Source of the DNA: Diphasiastrum complanatum | Lineage: Eukaryota; Streptophyta; Lycopodiopsida; Lycopodiales; Lycopodiaceae | DNA length: 64,000 nt | Assembly (NCBI GenBank): GCA_029204225.1 | Contig: CM055105.1 | Location: forward strand, 50,259,048 to 50,323,047 | Direction: 5' to 3' | In this document: positions 12,327-23,640 of the stretch, piece after piece | How the letters are laid out: the number at the start of each line of letters is the position of its first letter | Position numbering within the stretch: position 1 is the stretch's first letter | Translations under genes and position numbers: made by a program | The notes under the pieces: generated by a model | What the model was told of the DNA's origin: nothing | Seen by the model: the letters and a program-made list of their open reading frames with translations, nothing else | Databases searched by the model: none

Positions 12327-15300
12327 TGTTAGTCGATATTTTCGCACGGAAAATCGGACTAATATTGAAGTTTGAGTTTGCAATAATTGAAAAAATCGAC
12401 ATGTAAAACCCCGATATTAGAGAAAAATCAACACAAATTTGCCTTAGAATTGGGTCCCAGCTCGTCCTAAATGAGGCTAGAGCAAATTTTGCGGCCTTAG
12501 AAATGGCCGATAAATATTTTACGGCTTTTCAAAAAAATGGCCAGTTGTAAAAAAATAGCCAGTATGACCGTGCTAAAATCTCATTATGTACTGAGTCTAT
12601 TTTTACTAATATATGATCACTCAGTGTATTTTTCAGGGAAACCGTGTTGTCGTGGGAGCCCTAGTCATGAATGCTGAAAAAGTCAACCACAGAAGAAAAA
12701 ACCGAGAAAGAAAAACTTTGGGTAAAAACGGGACTGGGAAATATGGATTCAGTGTCAAGGAGTCACAGAAACCCTAACGGCAAAGTTTGGGCAATTTACG
12801 GGCAATTAACGAAATGTGCGGGCCAAGTGGTTACCCAACAGGCCAAAAATCCAGACAAATGAGCAGTAGGTGCACGACCCTTGAAAAATCGAAGAAAGGC
12901 CAAAAAGGAAGGTACCCAAAGAAAAAATAAAGGCCGCCTACTAAAAATAGGGGTTGAAAAAAGGGCCTCACCCAAAATTTGGATATTAAATGCCAAAACA
13001 CCTTGGAGGTTATAAAAATTGGGAGGTACACCCACTAGCCATTGACATTTTGGGCTTCTAGGGTGTACAAAAGGGGAAACTTGAATGGCCTCCCTAGCCT
13101 TTGACAAAAATGGCATCTTGGCTAGTTTTGGAAGAGAGCTTTGAATGCACCACTCCCCCACTCTCTTATGGAGGCCACTAGGTGTACTATCAAATGGGTT
13201 GAGGACAAATGGCAAAGGGGGCTTGAAGGGCATGAAAATTGGCAAAGCCTCATTTTGAAGGGGGACACTTGTGTTTTCCTATAAAAAGGAGCCAACTCTT
13301 TGTATTTGTGTATGTGTGTTGAGAGTTAGTGTTGAGAGTATGTGTGTTGAGAGTTAGAGCTTTTGTATCCTTGTTGTCTTGCCTCATATGAGTGTGATTT
13401 GCTTGGAGGTAGTGTCTTGAATTGTTGTTGTGTGGTGTGGCTGTTGTTAGTGGTTTGAGAGTAATGTTAGTTGTTAGGTTGAATGCTTAAATGTTAGTTA
13501 CTAGTATTGGATGGTAGTTACTATATTTAAGGAGGACTTATAGCTCCAATGTGGAGTGATGGTCGTTTAGGGTTTACTTGTGGGAGTTGATCGTTACTTT
13601 TGCTTGGTGTTAATGCTTGCTTGGATGTTGCATTGCTCCTCTTGTGTGTGGTGAATGTTTGAAGGTGAGCATTGCGACAGTTAGTTGTTTGTTGGTCAAA
13701 AGCGGCTCATGGATGGGGAGCTGTGCTTTGTTGGTTGATTGTCGTTGATTGAGTGAACGGTTGGTTAACAATTGAGGAAGAGTTCCTTGGAATGAGGCAT
13801 TGGTGGTTTGTGACTTCAATCGTAATGGTTTAAATTCGTTTGTTTTTGTATTTGATGTGCAACCAACCTGGTTGTTTAGCGAGGCTTATGTTTGATGATT
13901 AATACTCCGAGCTTATTGTCATCTGGTTTGATCAGTTGAAGTTAGGATTTTGTATCAATGTGGTGGGCAATGTTCAGATGAGTGCATGCTTGCAGGTTGT
14001 TATATCTCGGTGAGTGATGTCAAGCGTTTGAATTTGTTAGTACCTGGTTGTATGTGAATGTGTGTGATGGTGCCCTTGGTTCACTTCAAATTCTAAGGAT
14101 TACTTGAAGATCAACGGACCTGTTTTCTACCTGTCAAAATTGTGACCTTCCATCACTATCTACAATGGAAAAATCCGAATCTTAGACCTACTGCGACCTT
14201 TCGATCGCTGTCCATAGAGAAAAATTAGGGATTGATAACCTCTGAGTGCTGCCCACAACCTGCCTACAATTGCCCGAAACCTGTATTGCTTGCCTGTGGC
14301 CGTGCACTACCTAGTTGCGGCCTATCCACCTTTGCTACGCCCTGTTACAGGTTGTTTGTGGCCTTGTGACCTACCTGCTGGCCCTGCGACCTACCTGCTG
14401 GCCTGTACCACCTGCCTGTGGCTGGTTCCAGGCCTGTTTGCGGCCAGTTGCCCTACCTGTGACCCTGAACCTCTATTTGCGACTCTCTGTCAAGCCTGCT
14501 TGCGGATTTTTTGCCATGCCCTGCCCGTCTGTGGCTCGTTGTGGACTTGCACCTGCCTGCCTGTGAAAAAATCAGACTTCTACAATCTGTCAGTGACCTA
14601 CCTGCAGCCAATACCAGCCAGTTGCAGATTTTTGATGGCCGGTTATAGTCAAAAATCAACCTCTGATAGCCTGCCAGCAAACTAGAACCCTGTTGCAGCC
14701 TCTGATCGCTAGCCACTGCCAAAAATCAGATCTCCTGTGGTTTGTCCTTCACCGACCGACTGTGACAAAGCAAGTGCCAAGCAGCAAACGGGAGACGACA
14801 TGGGAAGAAAGCGACATTCATGACTAGTTGGACTCTTCGACAAACCGGTTACCTCACACGTATCTGAGGTAATTTGCATTCAATACCATTGTCTAAGATA
14901 CAGTTTGCGAATGTCGTTTTACATACCGTACTGTGTTCCATTTGTAGTGAATCAAAATTTTCATTCCGCAATTGTGGCTTTTTGGTTGTACTAAATGATT
15001 CATCTTTATACGCCATTAGGAAATCGCATCTATACTATGTATGAAACCATCAAAGTTATACATGGAGTAGTTTTGCCATTTACGGGATTTTTACAAGTAT
15101 TCTAGGGATGCAAGTTTTAAGGGACATCGTTTCGAAGAATGAGGTAATACTAATTTGAGTTCCGATATGCATTAATCAAAACTTGCACCTTGTGGTTGTG
15201 TCCGTTTAACCAAGTGAATAATGGAAAGTTTTGTAGTGAATCGTGTTTTTTTAGAACTCAGGTTGGAATGATAGTCGTGCATGAAAAATGTTGTGTGGTT

Positions 15301-16067
15301 AATTAGAGCAATGAGGGTTTCTCGTTTCCGACTTAGCAACCGAAGTTAAGGATAATTAGCTAGGGTTATTGACGTCGTATTGCACTGATTATTGTGATGT
15401 GATCTATGAAAAAGTAAAGAAATGTGCTTTTGCTCTATGATAAACCTGTTAGTTGAACGACAATAAAACCGTCAAGTTGGGAAATTGTGAAACATATCAA
15501 TTGGACCCGACCTCTGTGAAACACAGAGCAGGCCATCCACCATCTGCGGTTGAGATACACCACCTTGGTTAAGCGTCACACTAGTCACACCCGCCGTCGG
15601 TATAGTCTAGCGAAATACCTAGACCCGACGATCGGCGAAAATACCGCCGCTTAGCAAACAAAGCGGTGCATATAACTTGCACTCCACGAGCACATCATAG
15701 ACAATAAATCGGTTTCCAGCCCATGTAAGATTTCTACTAATTGTAAGCCGAATCTAATGGGGAAAGATATATTAGCAAGATCCTAACGCGAATTAGTGAT
15801 CAGAAGTTTTACGGAACCGTGACCCTAGAAAGCTAGTGAATCATTGCAGCCAAAAGTTTTGGCACCCCCTCCTTGTAACCGTATCTCTGAGAGCCTGGAA
15901 AACTCTCATCGGTTGGGGAGCACGGGGTAACAGAGGAACCCCCCAGGATTGGATGTGGCAGGACCTTCGTTACTCATGTAGGGCATAGCCACCATCAGTA
16001 GTGGTGCCCCTTGACTTTTTTAGGACGTTTTGGCTAGACCAGTCCCCTGTCAAAAATGGCCCTAACA
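12327..16067 (+). repeat. 3' LTR of the nested element (3.74 kb)
   Basis: Begins TGTTAGTCGA and ends CCCTAACA next to GCAAG, where the interrupted integrase resumes. It contains the segments missing from the 5' copy, including a TATA-like box at 13280-13289 and a repeated TGTGTTGAGAGTTAG stretch at 13315-13362. A CCTGC-rich stretch lies at 14230-14560, with a local duplication of about 20 bp at 14368-14403. The part from 15450 to 16067 has no partner in the 5' LTR, so calling it LTR is an inference from the terminal inverted hexamer and the flanking duplication. Confidence 0.75.
13280..13289 (+). promoter_or_regulatory. Putative TATA box of the nested element's LTR
   Basis: TATAAAAAGG, followed about 30 bp later by a TGTATTTGTG region that could hold the transcription start. 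The 5' LTR lacks this block through deletion. Confidence 0.5.
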
Positions 16068-17298
16068 GCAAGACATCCTGGTATACATAGGACTCTTGGT
16101 TAAGAGAGAATTTTATTGGCCAAAGCTCAAGCCATATGTCGAGTCATATGTTGTTAAATGCAAGCCCTGTCAACTGGCAAAGGTTGAACGCCATAAGGCT
16201 AGTGGTTTGTTGCATTCGTTAGATATCCCAGATAAGAAATGGGAAAGCATATCTATGGATTTTGTAGTTGGACTTCCAAAGACCCAACAACAAAATGATT
16301 CTATTTGGGTTGTAGTGAATCGGTTAACTAAGTTAGCTGCATTCATACCAGTCAAGTCAACTATAAAGGCTTCTGATTTAACCCATATCTTTGTTGAAAG
16401 ATTATTTCGGTTGTATGGTCTGCCAAGTGACATTGTTAGTGGTAGAGATCCTAAGTTCACAGGTCACTTTTGGTCAGCAGTATTCCATAAACTGGAAACT
16501 TCTTTGAGTTTGAGTTCTTCTGATCATCTTGAATCAGATGGCCAGACAGAAAAGACTAACCAAACTATGGAAAATATTTTGAGGACGTATGTTTCTCACA
16601 CGCAATTTCATTGGGAAGATTATCTCCCACTGGTTGAGTTTGCATATAATAGTAGAAAACATTTTGCTACAAGTTACAGTCCTTTTATGCTTATGTACGG
16701 TTTTCAACCTAGATCTCCAGTAAATGTTGAGACGAGGTCTATTAAGAACCAAAAGGTTGCTGATTTTTTGCATGATATGCAAGAAATGTTGCAAGTGGCT
16801 AAGGATAGTATCCGGAGTGCTCAGGGTAGAACTAAACACTATACCGATCTTAAGAGATCTCCAAGAGATTTTAAAGTTGATGATTGGGTATATCTTAGGA
16901 TTCCAAAAGATTCTAAGTCGTTACGTACAGAAAAGCATTATAAGCTGTCTACTCGTTATTGTGGACCTTTCAAAATTGTACGTAGAATTGGTTCTTTGGC
17001 GTATGAACTCGATCTTCAAGGAAAATCGACTGCACACCCAGTGTTTCATGTAAGTCGTTTGAAACTAAATTTACATGATGGTGATACAGTTGAATTGGAT
17101 GAGGATTTATCCCATTTGGAAGATTTGTCGCTTAGTGTACCTTTGGAACTTGAGAAAGTGCTCAAAACCAGAGATAAACAATTGAGGAATCGTTCTATCT
17201 CTGAGTGCTTAATTCGGTGGAAGGGTCGTACAGAGGATGATGATTCGTGGGAGAGAGTTGATAGCATAAAGAAGAATTTTCCGAATTTTAGTTTCTAA
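16068..17298 (+). pseudogene. gypsy integrase with C-terminal chromodomain
   Basis: Resumes the frame broken at 8119. About 400 codons are uninterrupted: zinc-binding C-K-P-C-Q (about residue 23), core Asp in SMDFVVGLP (about residue 54), then SGRDPKF (about residue 138) and DGQTEKTNQ (Glu about residue 175). Next come the GPFKIVRRIG SH3-like region and a C-terminal chromodomain (CLIRWKGRTEDDDSWE, about residues 370-385). The block S-D-R-D usual in gypsy integrases reads S-G-R-D here, so the second catalytic Asp is lost. Without its N-terminus and a promoter it cannot be made as a normal polyprotein. Confidence 0.92.
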
Positions 17299-17310
17299 GG
17301 ATAGAAACAG

Positions 17311-17326
17311 TTTAAGGAGGGAAGAA
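17311..17326 (+). promoter_or_regulatory. Polypurine tract of the outer gypsy element
   Basis: TTTAAGGAGGGAAGAA directly before the 3' LTR; it would prime plus-strand DNA synthesis. It lies a few bases after the integrase stop. Confidence 0.85.
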
Positions 17327-17848
17327 TGGTATGTCCATGACCAATACATAGGATAGGTATACTCCTAGTCTTGGATACACGGTACTCCAGTGAAGCAAGT
17401 TGTTAGTTATGCCACGTCATATTGGACGTGACCTGAAAGTAACTAATATCCTTGTAAGGCCCAGAACACACTAAGTTTTGTTTAGACAAGGTAATGAGAC
17501 AGTGTATGCATGTGTAGAGTTACCAATAGCAATTCTATGAATAGTTGGTCCATGCATAGGACTCTATTCTAGGTGAATCTATGTATAGGGAAGATAGGGC
17601 TATGCATGGCTATGTGCCCAAGATGCACTAGGCTCTATATAAGAGGTCCAAACTTGCCCTACTCCTCATCATGGTTCATGATTCATTGCCAGGATCTCAC
17701 TCTACATTCATGCTTCTTGTTCCTTGGCTTGGGGGTGAGGCTTCTAGAGATTGATTGGATGCTTCTACTTGGTTGGGTGGTTTCTCCACAACGTGTTATC
17801 CTTTTGTATTTAGGATTTGTAAGCAGGATCCAAGGAGCTTCCCTTATA
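17327..17848 (+). repeat. 3' LTR of the outer gypsy element
   Basis: 522 bp matching 4417-4939 with about 28 differences by eye (about 5 %). It ends CCCTTATA and is followed by the TCAAT duplication. TATATAA is at 17636-17642. Confidence 0.92.
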
Positions 17849-17853
17849 TCAAT
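17849..17853. repeat. Target-site duplication TCAAT (right copy)
   Basis: Pairs with 4412-4416; see the outer gypsy element. Confidence 0.85.
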
Positions 17854-19400
17854 AGTACGTAGTAACTTGTAGTTATTCTTCAAACTAGTCATAATACGTC
17901 CAAGATGTGTTCTCTTTTTTAAAGGAACGCTAAATTTGTGGAATCACGTGGAGTATTGTGGAATCATGTGGAGTATCGTGGATTCATGTGCAACATCAAG
18001 AATATGTGTGGTTGGGTGGTAAGAATGTTCTAGAGATTTGGAGACATGGATTGAATCACAAGGCAATGATGAACTAAGTATATCATGCAAGGGATCATCA
18101 TCAACAAGAGCATCATCTAAGGCCAATGATGATCCAAAAGCAATATTCATATGATGTATCCTATCGATAATATTCTCAATCTCTCGTGCAAATCTTTTAT
18201 TTGAAACCAACTTATGTTCCTTGTTTTGCAAAAGTTGAAAAATGTTATGTGCTAGTTTATTTTCAAACAAGGTGTATTACACCTTTAAAACATAACATGC
18301 CTCACAGATTCTAAACCACTAGTGTAAACCACAAGAGTAAGGACTAGCTCATTCTCACAAAACTTTGAAGCAAATGTGATTTCATCTAAGCAATATGATG
18401 TATTAACTCTTTAATAGAGCACATCATCACATTACAAAATATCTAATGAGCATGTACACATAGATAGTTTGAAATACACATTAAAACACATTCAGCAGAA
18501 AAATGAAATCTCACGTAAATGTCATATTTTATGATTTAAAGAGTTTACCTCTCATACTACTGGATCTGTGCATTCAGTTACACCAAATATAATGGTTGAC
18601 AATCCTCCTTGTTCAAATCCTAAGGCCTTTGCATTGTGTGCATATACATGGTATATTTTCATTGTATTAAGGTTGATATTGGTCCGCTATTCCAATTGCC
18701 AATGATAAGAATCTAGATCTGTTATTTGAACTCTAAATTTCTTTACTTTTGTACATACTTGAGATTGTGTGGATCTCACAGGCATGTTCTTAAAGTAATT
18801 TGTGTATTTATGAGAAATTTGCTTACTTTAGTGGATGAAATTCTACTATAGATTGTGATTAAGAAATGCTTGTGTACTGTTTTCAGCCTAAATCTTTGGT
18901 TAATTAGGAGACAGACATATCTATCAAGATTGAAGGTTGCTATTTTCTTGCATATTTGCTCGGAATAAGCGCACTTAACTCAAGAGAGTATTTGGGGTAC
19001 TCAGTACTGAGTTAAAGTCATTTTTATCTTGATGGATCTCCTAAGAAATTTTGGTGGGATGAGTTTTTGTACCTTAGTTTCTGAAAAAATTCTGAGTGTA
19101 TTTGTATCAAAAAGCATTTATGACAGGTCTACAAAAAATTGTGGATAGTCTTGGACTATAATTGTTTAAATCTTTAACTTTTTAACATCAGACATGACAT
19201 GCAGTGATTTAAAAAAATCAAATTTTTACGTAAATTGCCTAGAAACTAGGAAATCAGCTTTTGAACTCAAATTGCTAAAAATAACTTCGGTGGTTTTGCT
19301 CCACATGTGTCCTTTTAGTTGGGTGGTTTTGCTCCACAGGTGTCCTTTTGGTTGTTTTGCAACAGGATATAGTTTGATCTTCATTAGGTGATTCTTACAA
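17854..19400. other. No recognisable gene; short 20-bp tandem repeat
   Basis: Right flank of the gypsy insertion. A minus-strand open frame (18270-17944, 108 codons) has a plausible protein composition but no recognised domain. It includes three tandem copies of a 20-bp unit (17938-17997, GTGGAATCATGTGGAGTATT and variants). It could be the detached N-terminal side of the CACTA transposase at 4.0-4.3 kb, but that is not shown. The remainder is AT-rich and non-coding. Confidence 0.45.
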
Positions 19401-19409
19401 TAAGCTATA

Positions 19410-19850
19410 GTGGGAATAGCTTCAGCCTAGAAGAATTTAGGTAGTGTTGCGTGAGCAAGCATACACTTAGGAAGTAATAAATTGTTGCTCAATGTCTTTT
19501 CTAAGGCAATAGTCCTTAAATTTGGTTGAGATGTATTTTCTCCCATTTTCTGACCTCGGTGCTTTGATTCTTTTGATAGTTTTGAGTTCTGCATGCTCCT
19601 TGAATTGTCTGAAGAGGTTGGAAGCCTTTGATCTATGCTAAATGGAATAAACAGTTGTTCATCTCAAAAATTCGTAAATAAAGATAATGAAGTACTTTGT
19701 ATCAAACAATGACAAAGTTTGCATTGTGCCATATATACATGAGTGAACAACATCGAGAACATCTTTTGATGCATGCTTATGACTCGATCTAAATGGAATT
19801 CAAATATGCTTTATGGCAATGCAACTACACAATGGTGGGTATTTTGCTAT
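19410..19850 (-). pseudogene. Ty1/copia integrase core fragment, degenerate
   Basis: Minus-strand translation gives a stretch aligned with the copia integrase start (L-D-V-V-H-S-C-I-Y-G-T-M, where active copies have a catalytic Asp in H-S/T-D), then Y-F-I-I-F-I. After a gap comes FRQFKEHAELKTIKRIKAPR, then S-E-N-G-R-K-Y-I-S-T-K-F, matching the usual L-R-S-D-x-G-G-E-F. Both catalytic Asp positions are replaced and there are stops. It is an old relic with no LTR attached. Confidence 0.75.
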
Positions 19851-21230
19851 AAATCTACTAGACGGGTTTTGTTGTGAATCTAGCTACAAGTGCAAGCTTT
19901 AATCTGGGCGCTAGCATTGTTTTTGGCACCAACATCACCACTAGTGCTCCCAGCGCCACCGGCGCCGCTGCTTCTAACGCCATTGCGACCAAAATCCAGC
20001 CTAAGCCAACTTCCTATAGCTCAAAAATTTTAATTGAATCTAGCGAAGTCCAAAGAGCTCGGATTGATGCGCAATCTTCTCATGGCAAGACTATCTCAAA
20101 GGGGGACCTTGTCTTTCTTACCTATTAGTAAACATGTTTGAGTGTCTTGCTTGTATGTATTCGTGGTGAGTCTTAGTACTCGTGCTTTTCTGATTTGCAT
20201 GATTGCTTGTGATACAAGAAGTTGTTAAGCTCGAGAAGAAACTTTTCTTTTAAAAGCAGATACCATCAACATAGAGGATTTGCAGTTCAAGTACTCTCAC
20301 GTGAACATAGTTGGGCTTTGGATACCAAAGGGAAGAGGTTTCCCGAGCAAAAAAACTCCGAAGTGGGGATACGAATAGATGTCGGAATTTCTGGATGAAA
20401 TCCTTCCTTTGTTAATGAAGAGATTCACCAATAGTCGAACGGGAATAACCCATCCTCAGGCTACTGGTAGTGGCACAGGGTCTGGGGGATTGTGCTAAGT
20501 ATTTGGTTTGTACCGTATGAGAGATGATCCTGGTGGATTGGCTTGGAGGCGGGGTTGGCGGCTTGCGACTATGGTCCCTGGGCAGCTGGTGAGATCTGAG
20601 TAATCAGGCTCTTTGGGGGGACTACCTTCTCATAGCATGCCAATGCACCGTGAGTGTTGGGCACACACCTTGTCATACTAGACATTATTTACACCCATAG
20701 TGCATTGGCCAAGCCTCCAGCTTGGGTTTAGTGGGTGAAACCCCCACATGGCCTTCCACCACGTGTTGATGGTGCCTACCACCTCGCCTTTGGGGACGCG
20801 AGAGAAAAAGTCGAAGGGAAGCAATTGTGGCCCGACGATAATAACTTTGGTGCATGGGTTTTCCCTTGCTACATCTAAAAAGACTAGCAAAAAATAAATA
20901 AATAAATATATATATATATATTCTCATGTGAATGGCAACGAAATGACTCAATGTTTGCAAATGATTGGATGGCTAACCTCTTACTTGGGTTAGTTTCATT
21001 TGTGACAGCGTCCACTAGATACAAGCAAGAAGTCAAAAGTTGGAAAGAAAAATTTCAAGGGAGATCTTCTCTAAAGCTGTTGGTCTTCATTGAGATGGCC
21101 ACCTTTGGAACTGAAACTCAATGAGCATGGGTGATATCCAATTTCAATTGAGTTTTTCCTCAAAGGGAAGAGATCATGATCCTCTTCAAAGAATGGCTAT
21201 AGTTGGATCAAGCCATAATCCTAGTAGATG
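19851..21230. other. No recognisable gene
   Basis: Contains an 84-codon Ala/Ser/Thr-rich open frame (19874-20128) and a 70-codon minus-strand frame (20890-20678). Neither is recognised. A simple A/T repeat lies at 20889-20921. TE-derived sequence is likely but not identifiable by eye. Confidence 0.4.
20889..20921. repeat. AAAT / TA microsatellite
   Basis: Short run of AAAT units passing into (TA)n. Confidence 0.85.
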
Positions 21231-21234
21231 GAAA

Positions 21235-21448
21235 ACAAGGTGTGTCAGAATGCATGCATCTCTGTATTGCTTTTGTAACTAATAGAAATTGTCTGAGAAT
21301 TCAATATTTTATGTTTGGCTATGTAATCACTTAGTATATAGCGAAAGTTAGTTGCTAAAGATCTACTGCTTTGTTCAATTTTTGGTAGGCGTAGTCATGC
21401 ATTGGAAGTAGGAAGTTTCCGCATTCTATTACTCACCTATTTCCGACA
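21235..21448 (+). repeat. copia LTR fragment (plus)
   Basis: Matches 60405-60634 closely (TGTCAGAATGCATGCATCTC ... TTTCCGACA) and ends at CCGACA immediately before a PBS. The LTR's left part is missing. Confidence 0.8.
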
Positions 21449-21460
21449 TGGTATCAAAGC
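21449..21460 (+). promoter_or_regulatory. copia primer-binding site, tRNA-iMet type
   Basis: TGGTATCAAAGC, one base different from the standard TGGTATCAGAGC, directly after the LTR end CCGACA. Confidence 0.75.
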
Positions 21461-21644
21461 GTTGATTCTTCTTCAAGGCCTATTACTATTTCGATATCAG
21501 AGCAAAAGATTCTAATACCTGATACCTTTCGTGATATCATATTCTTCAGTTCCTTTCATCCTTTCAGTATTAGAGAATTGATTTCCTATTGTTGGCATCA
21601 CTACATCTAAGCGTCATCGATACAATCGACAGACTAACTACCAG

Positions 21645-22160
21645 ATGAATTCTCAAAGTAAAGCTGGTCTTATCACAGACAAGCTGAATGAATTTTATTA
21701 TCATTTGTGAAAATTTAAGATGAAGACCTTGCTAATCGCCAACGAGTTATGGGAGGCTGTTACAGGTATCAAAGTGAAACCTGGAAACGATAAAAAAGAC
21801 TCAAAATGGAAATTGAATGATGGTAAAGCTTTCGTGCTTATTATCCTCAATATATCAGATACTCAAATTGGCCACATATCTGAAGCTAAAACTTCAAAAG
21901 AAGTTTGGGATATCCTGAGCTCACTATATGATGTGAGAGACATAACTACTAAGTTACATCTTTGAAAGAAATTCTTCACACTCAAGATGTCAAATGGTAA
22001 TTCTCTTCATAATCATATTAACCAGTTTAAGAATCTCTTACAACAGATGGCCGTTGTCGGATCAGTCATAGACGATCAAGACGCAATTATGACATTGCTT
22101 TCAAGCCTGTCCTCTACATATGAGAACTAGGTGATGATCATCACAACACACTCAGATTTC
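21645..22160 (+). pseudogene. copia gag fragment (UBN2-like), copy 1
   Basis: ATG at 21645 opens a gag of the gag-polypeptide type found in copia elements: a start like D-K-L-N-x-x-x-Y-H-L, then F-K-M-K-T-L-L-I-A-N-E-L-W, and W-D-I-L-S-S-L-Y-D-V-R-D. The conserved Trp of Y-H-L-W-K is TGA, there is a TGA after T-T-K-L-H-L (near 21963), and Trp of Y-E-N-W is TAG (22128-22130). Homology ends about 30 bp later, so zinc knuckle, protease and pol are absent. Close relatives are at 49036, 59211 and 60844. Confidence 0.85.
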
Positions 22161-22195
22161 GAACGTTGAAACCCCATAAGGTGATTAGAGTCAGT

Positions 22196-22630
22196 TTGAG
22201 AAAAATCCCACTTTATTAATAGATTTGAGAAGGTTACATTTCAAGTGTGTGACCGACCTTAGTGTCCAAGTGGAAGGACCCTTACTACAACCTTTTTGCA
22301 TCGATGGCACCTAAGGGTCCACGTCACTGACGTGTGGCTCACCGCTATGCCATTTGATTAGTTTGGCGACCACTATGCCTTGGGTTTTCATGTGTGACTT
22401 ACCTTTGCCTTTGGTTACCTTTTGGAGACAGATTATGAGTTGGCTTTCGGGTTGATTGGGATTCTAGTTTTCCTAATTTTGAATGGATATGCTTGTTACA
22501 TTTTCTAAGTTGACTTTGTAATAAGTTCATGACGGATGAATGTAAGACTTAAGTGTGTCTTGGAAAAATCGCTCAGGTCCCAATGCCTTTGTGGCACCGG
22601 CGCAACATCGAGAGTCAAGAGATTGCACGA
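22196..22630 (+). repeat. Rearranged gypsy LTR fragment
   Basis: From about 22255 to 22620 it is the reverse complement of the LTRs at 44261-44954 and 61310-62032 (shared GTCCAAGTGGAAGGACCC and the terminal CGGCGCAACA). The first ~50 bp (TTTATTAATAGATTTGAGAAG) match the other orientation, so a small internal inversion or a composite insertion is likely. Confidence 0.65.
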
Positions 22631-23160
22631 GTTTGATCAGTATATAAACTATGGCTTTGTGTTTGTTTGAATCACAAGTATCTCTCGTGCAAAACATGAC
22701 TTTCACAATTTTGTCACTGATCAGTTGCCTTACACTCAAAACAAGAAGTGTACATCTCGCTTGGCTTCAAGTATTGTCTTTGAACTAGACACATGGAACC
22801 AAAGCTTGCACTAGTCTGATTTCAATACAAATTGTCTCTTAGCGTTTCTTCAAAGTACCATGTTTCTCGTGCTAACCTAACTTTCATAGTTCCTCCATTG
22901 ATCAGCTACTTTATACTTAACACAAGTCAGCGTACTCATTATGTCTCCTCATCGTTACTGGTCTAGGAAAAGCCTGCAGTTGATACCCCTTTCCACAACA
23001 ATAATTTGTCGACACATTATATCCAAAATTTGCTAGTCTACTTGTAGGAGTATGACTAGGTCCGCCTAAATTTGCTCCTATTTTTTAATCAATTGTCATT
23101 CATACTTTACACCAAGAGGGGTGTGTGTGGTAGTTTTCCTCTCCCTTCTAAAATCAGCTG
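22631..23160. repeat. Diverged direct repeat, no gene
   Basis: Two ~80-bp stretches, at about 22676 and 22859, share TCTCGTGC, ACTTTCA, TTGATCAGCTAC/TTGCCTTA and ACACAAG motifs. They look like a diverged duplication with a ~183-bp period. No coding sequence recognised. Confidence 0.45.
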
Positions 23161-23179
23161 ACCAGACATAGAGTTAAAT

Positions 23180-23640
23180 TCTTGGATAAAAACTTTTTAA
23201 TAAGGAAATAGTATTGATTCAGAAAAACAAAATCAGATGAGCGCAAGACAATAGCGGATAGAAATCACGCACTCTAAAGTTGTCTCTGAGTAACTGAGAA
23301 TAAGTCTGAAATAAGCAACTCTGCTAATAAGTAGTAGTGCAATGGCAACTCTAAAATAAATCTCTAAAAGACTGAGCTAGAATGCTCAAGAGAGTTCAAG
23401 TTTGAAAGCTTGATAGAGAGCTAACAACAATACTTTCTGATTGTGAACGATATGCTTGATGAGAGCGCAAGAAGCGTTGTGTAATAACACTCAACTCCTT
23501 TTCAATTTACAATGTTGGTTGATCATTCTGTTGATAATGAGATGTATGAACAACTGATCTATACTAAGTAATTAGGTTGTCAAATGCAATTGCCAGTTGG
23601 TTTGCGGATCCCAAGACAATCCTAACCCTAGCTAATATGT
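23180..23640 (-). repeat. copia LTR fragment (minus)
   Basis: Reverse complement of the LTR at 60090-60420 (shared GCGCAAGAAGCG, ATTCTCAGTTACTCAGAG and related blocks). It also matches the LTR at 45290-45620, including the AATTAGGT...GCCAGTTGG stretch. It is incomplete; no PBS adjoins it. Confidence 0.75.

Larger units (their letters stand above)
8120..16067 (+). mobile_element. Nested LTR element with very long LTRs, probably non-autonomous
   Basis: Direct repeats 8120-10338 and 12327-16067 bound an internal region of only about 2 kb. The outer ends are the inverted pair TGTTAG / CTAACA, and the flanks GCAGG (8115-8119) and GCAAG (16068-16072) match at 4 of 5 bases, as expected of an aged target duplication. 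The 3' LTR would be 3.74 kb. The 5' LTR is shortened by two internal deletions and lacks its last ~620 bp, together with any PBS. No protease, RT, RNase H or integrase motif is visible inside. It resembles a large non-autonomous (LARD-like) element, or a gypsy element that has lost its pol. Confidence 0.8.
4417..17848 (+). mobile_element. Ty3/gypsy chromovirus, decayed, carrying a nested insertion
   Basis: Both LTRs (4417-4939 and 17327-17848), an iMet-type PBS (4941-4952), gag, RT/RNase H and integrase remnants in gypsy order, a polypurine tract (17311-17326) and a TCAAT duplication define a 13.4-kb locus on the plus strand. About 7.9 kb of it (8120-16067) is a second element inserted at the start of the integrase. 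Without that insertion the element is about 5.5 kb because most of gag, protease and the RT N-terminus are deleted near 7010. The two LTRs differ at roughly 5 % of sites by eye, so the insertion is not recent. The integrase ends in a chromodomain, which places it among chromoviruses. Confidence 0.92.

Noticed and set aside
20678-20960. Minus-strand ORFs of 70-91 codons
   Set aside because: Overlapping frames with no recognised domain that run into a TA repeat; not enough support for a gene.
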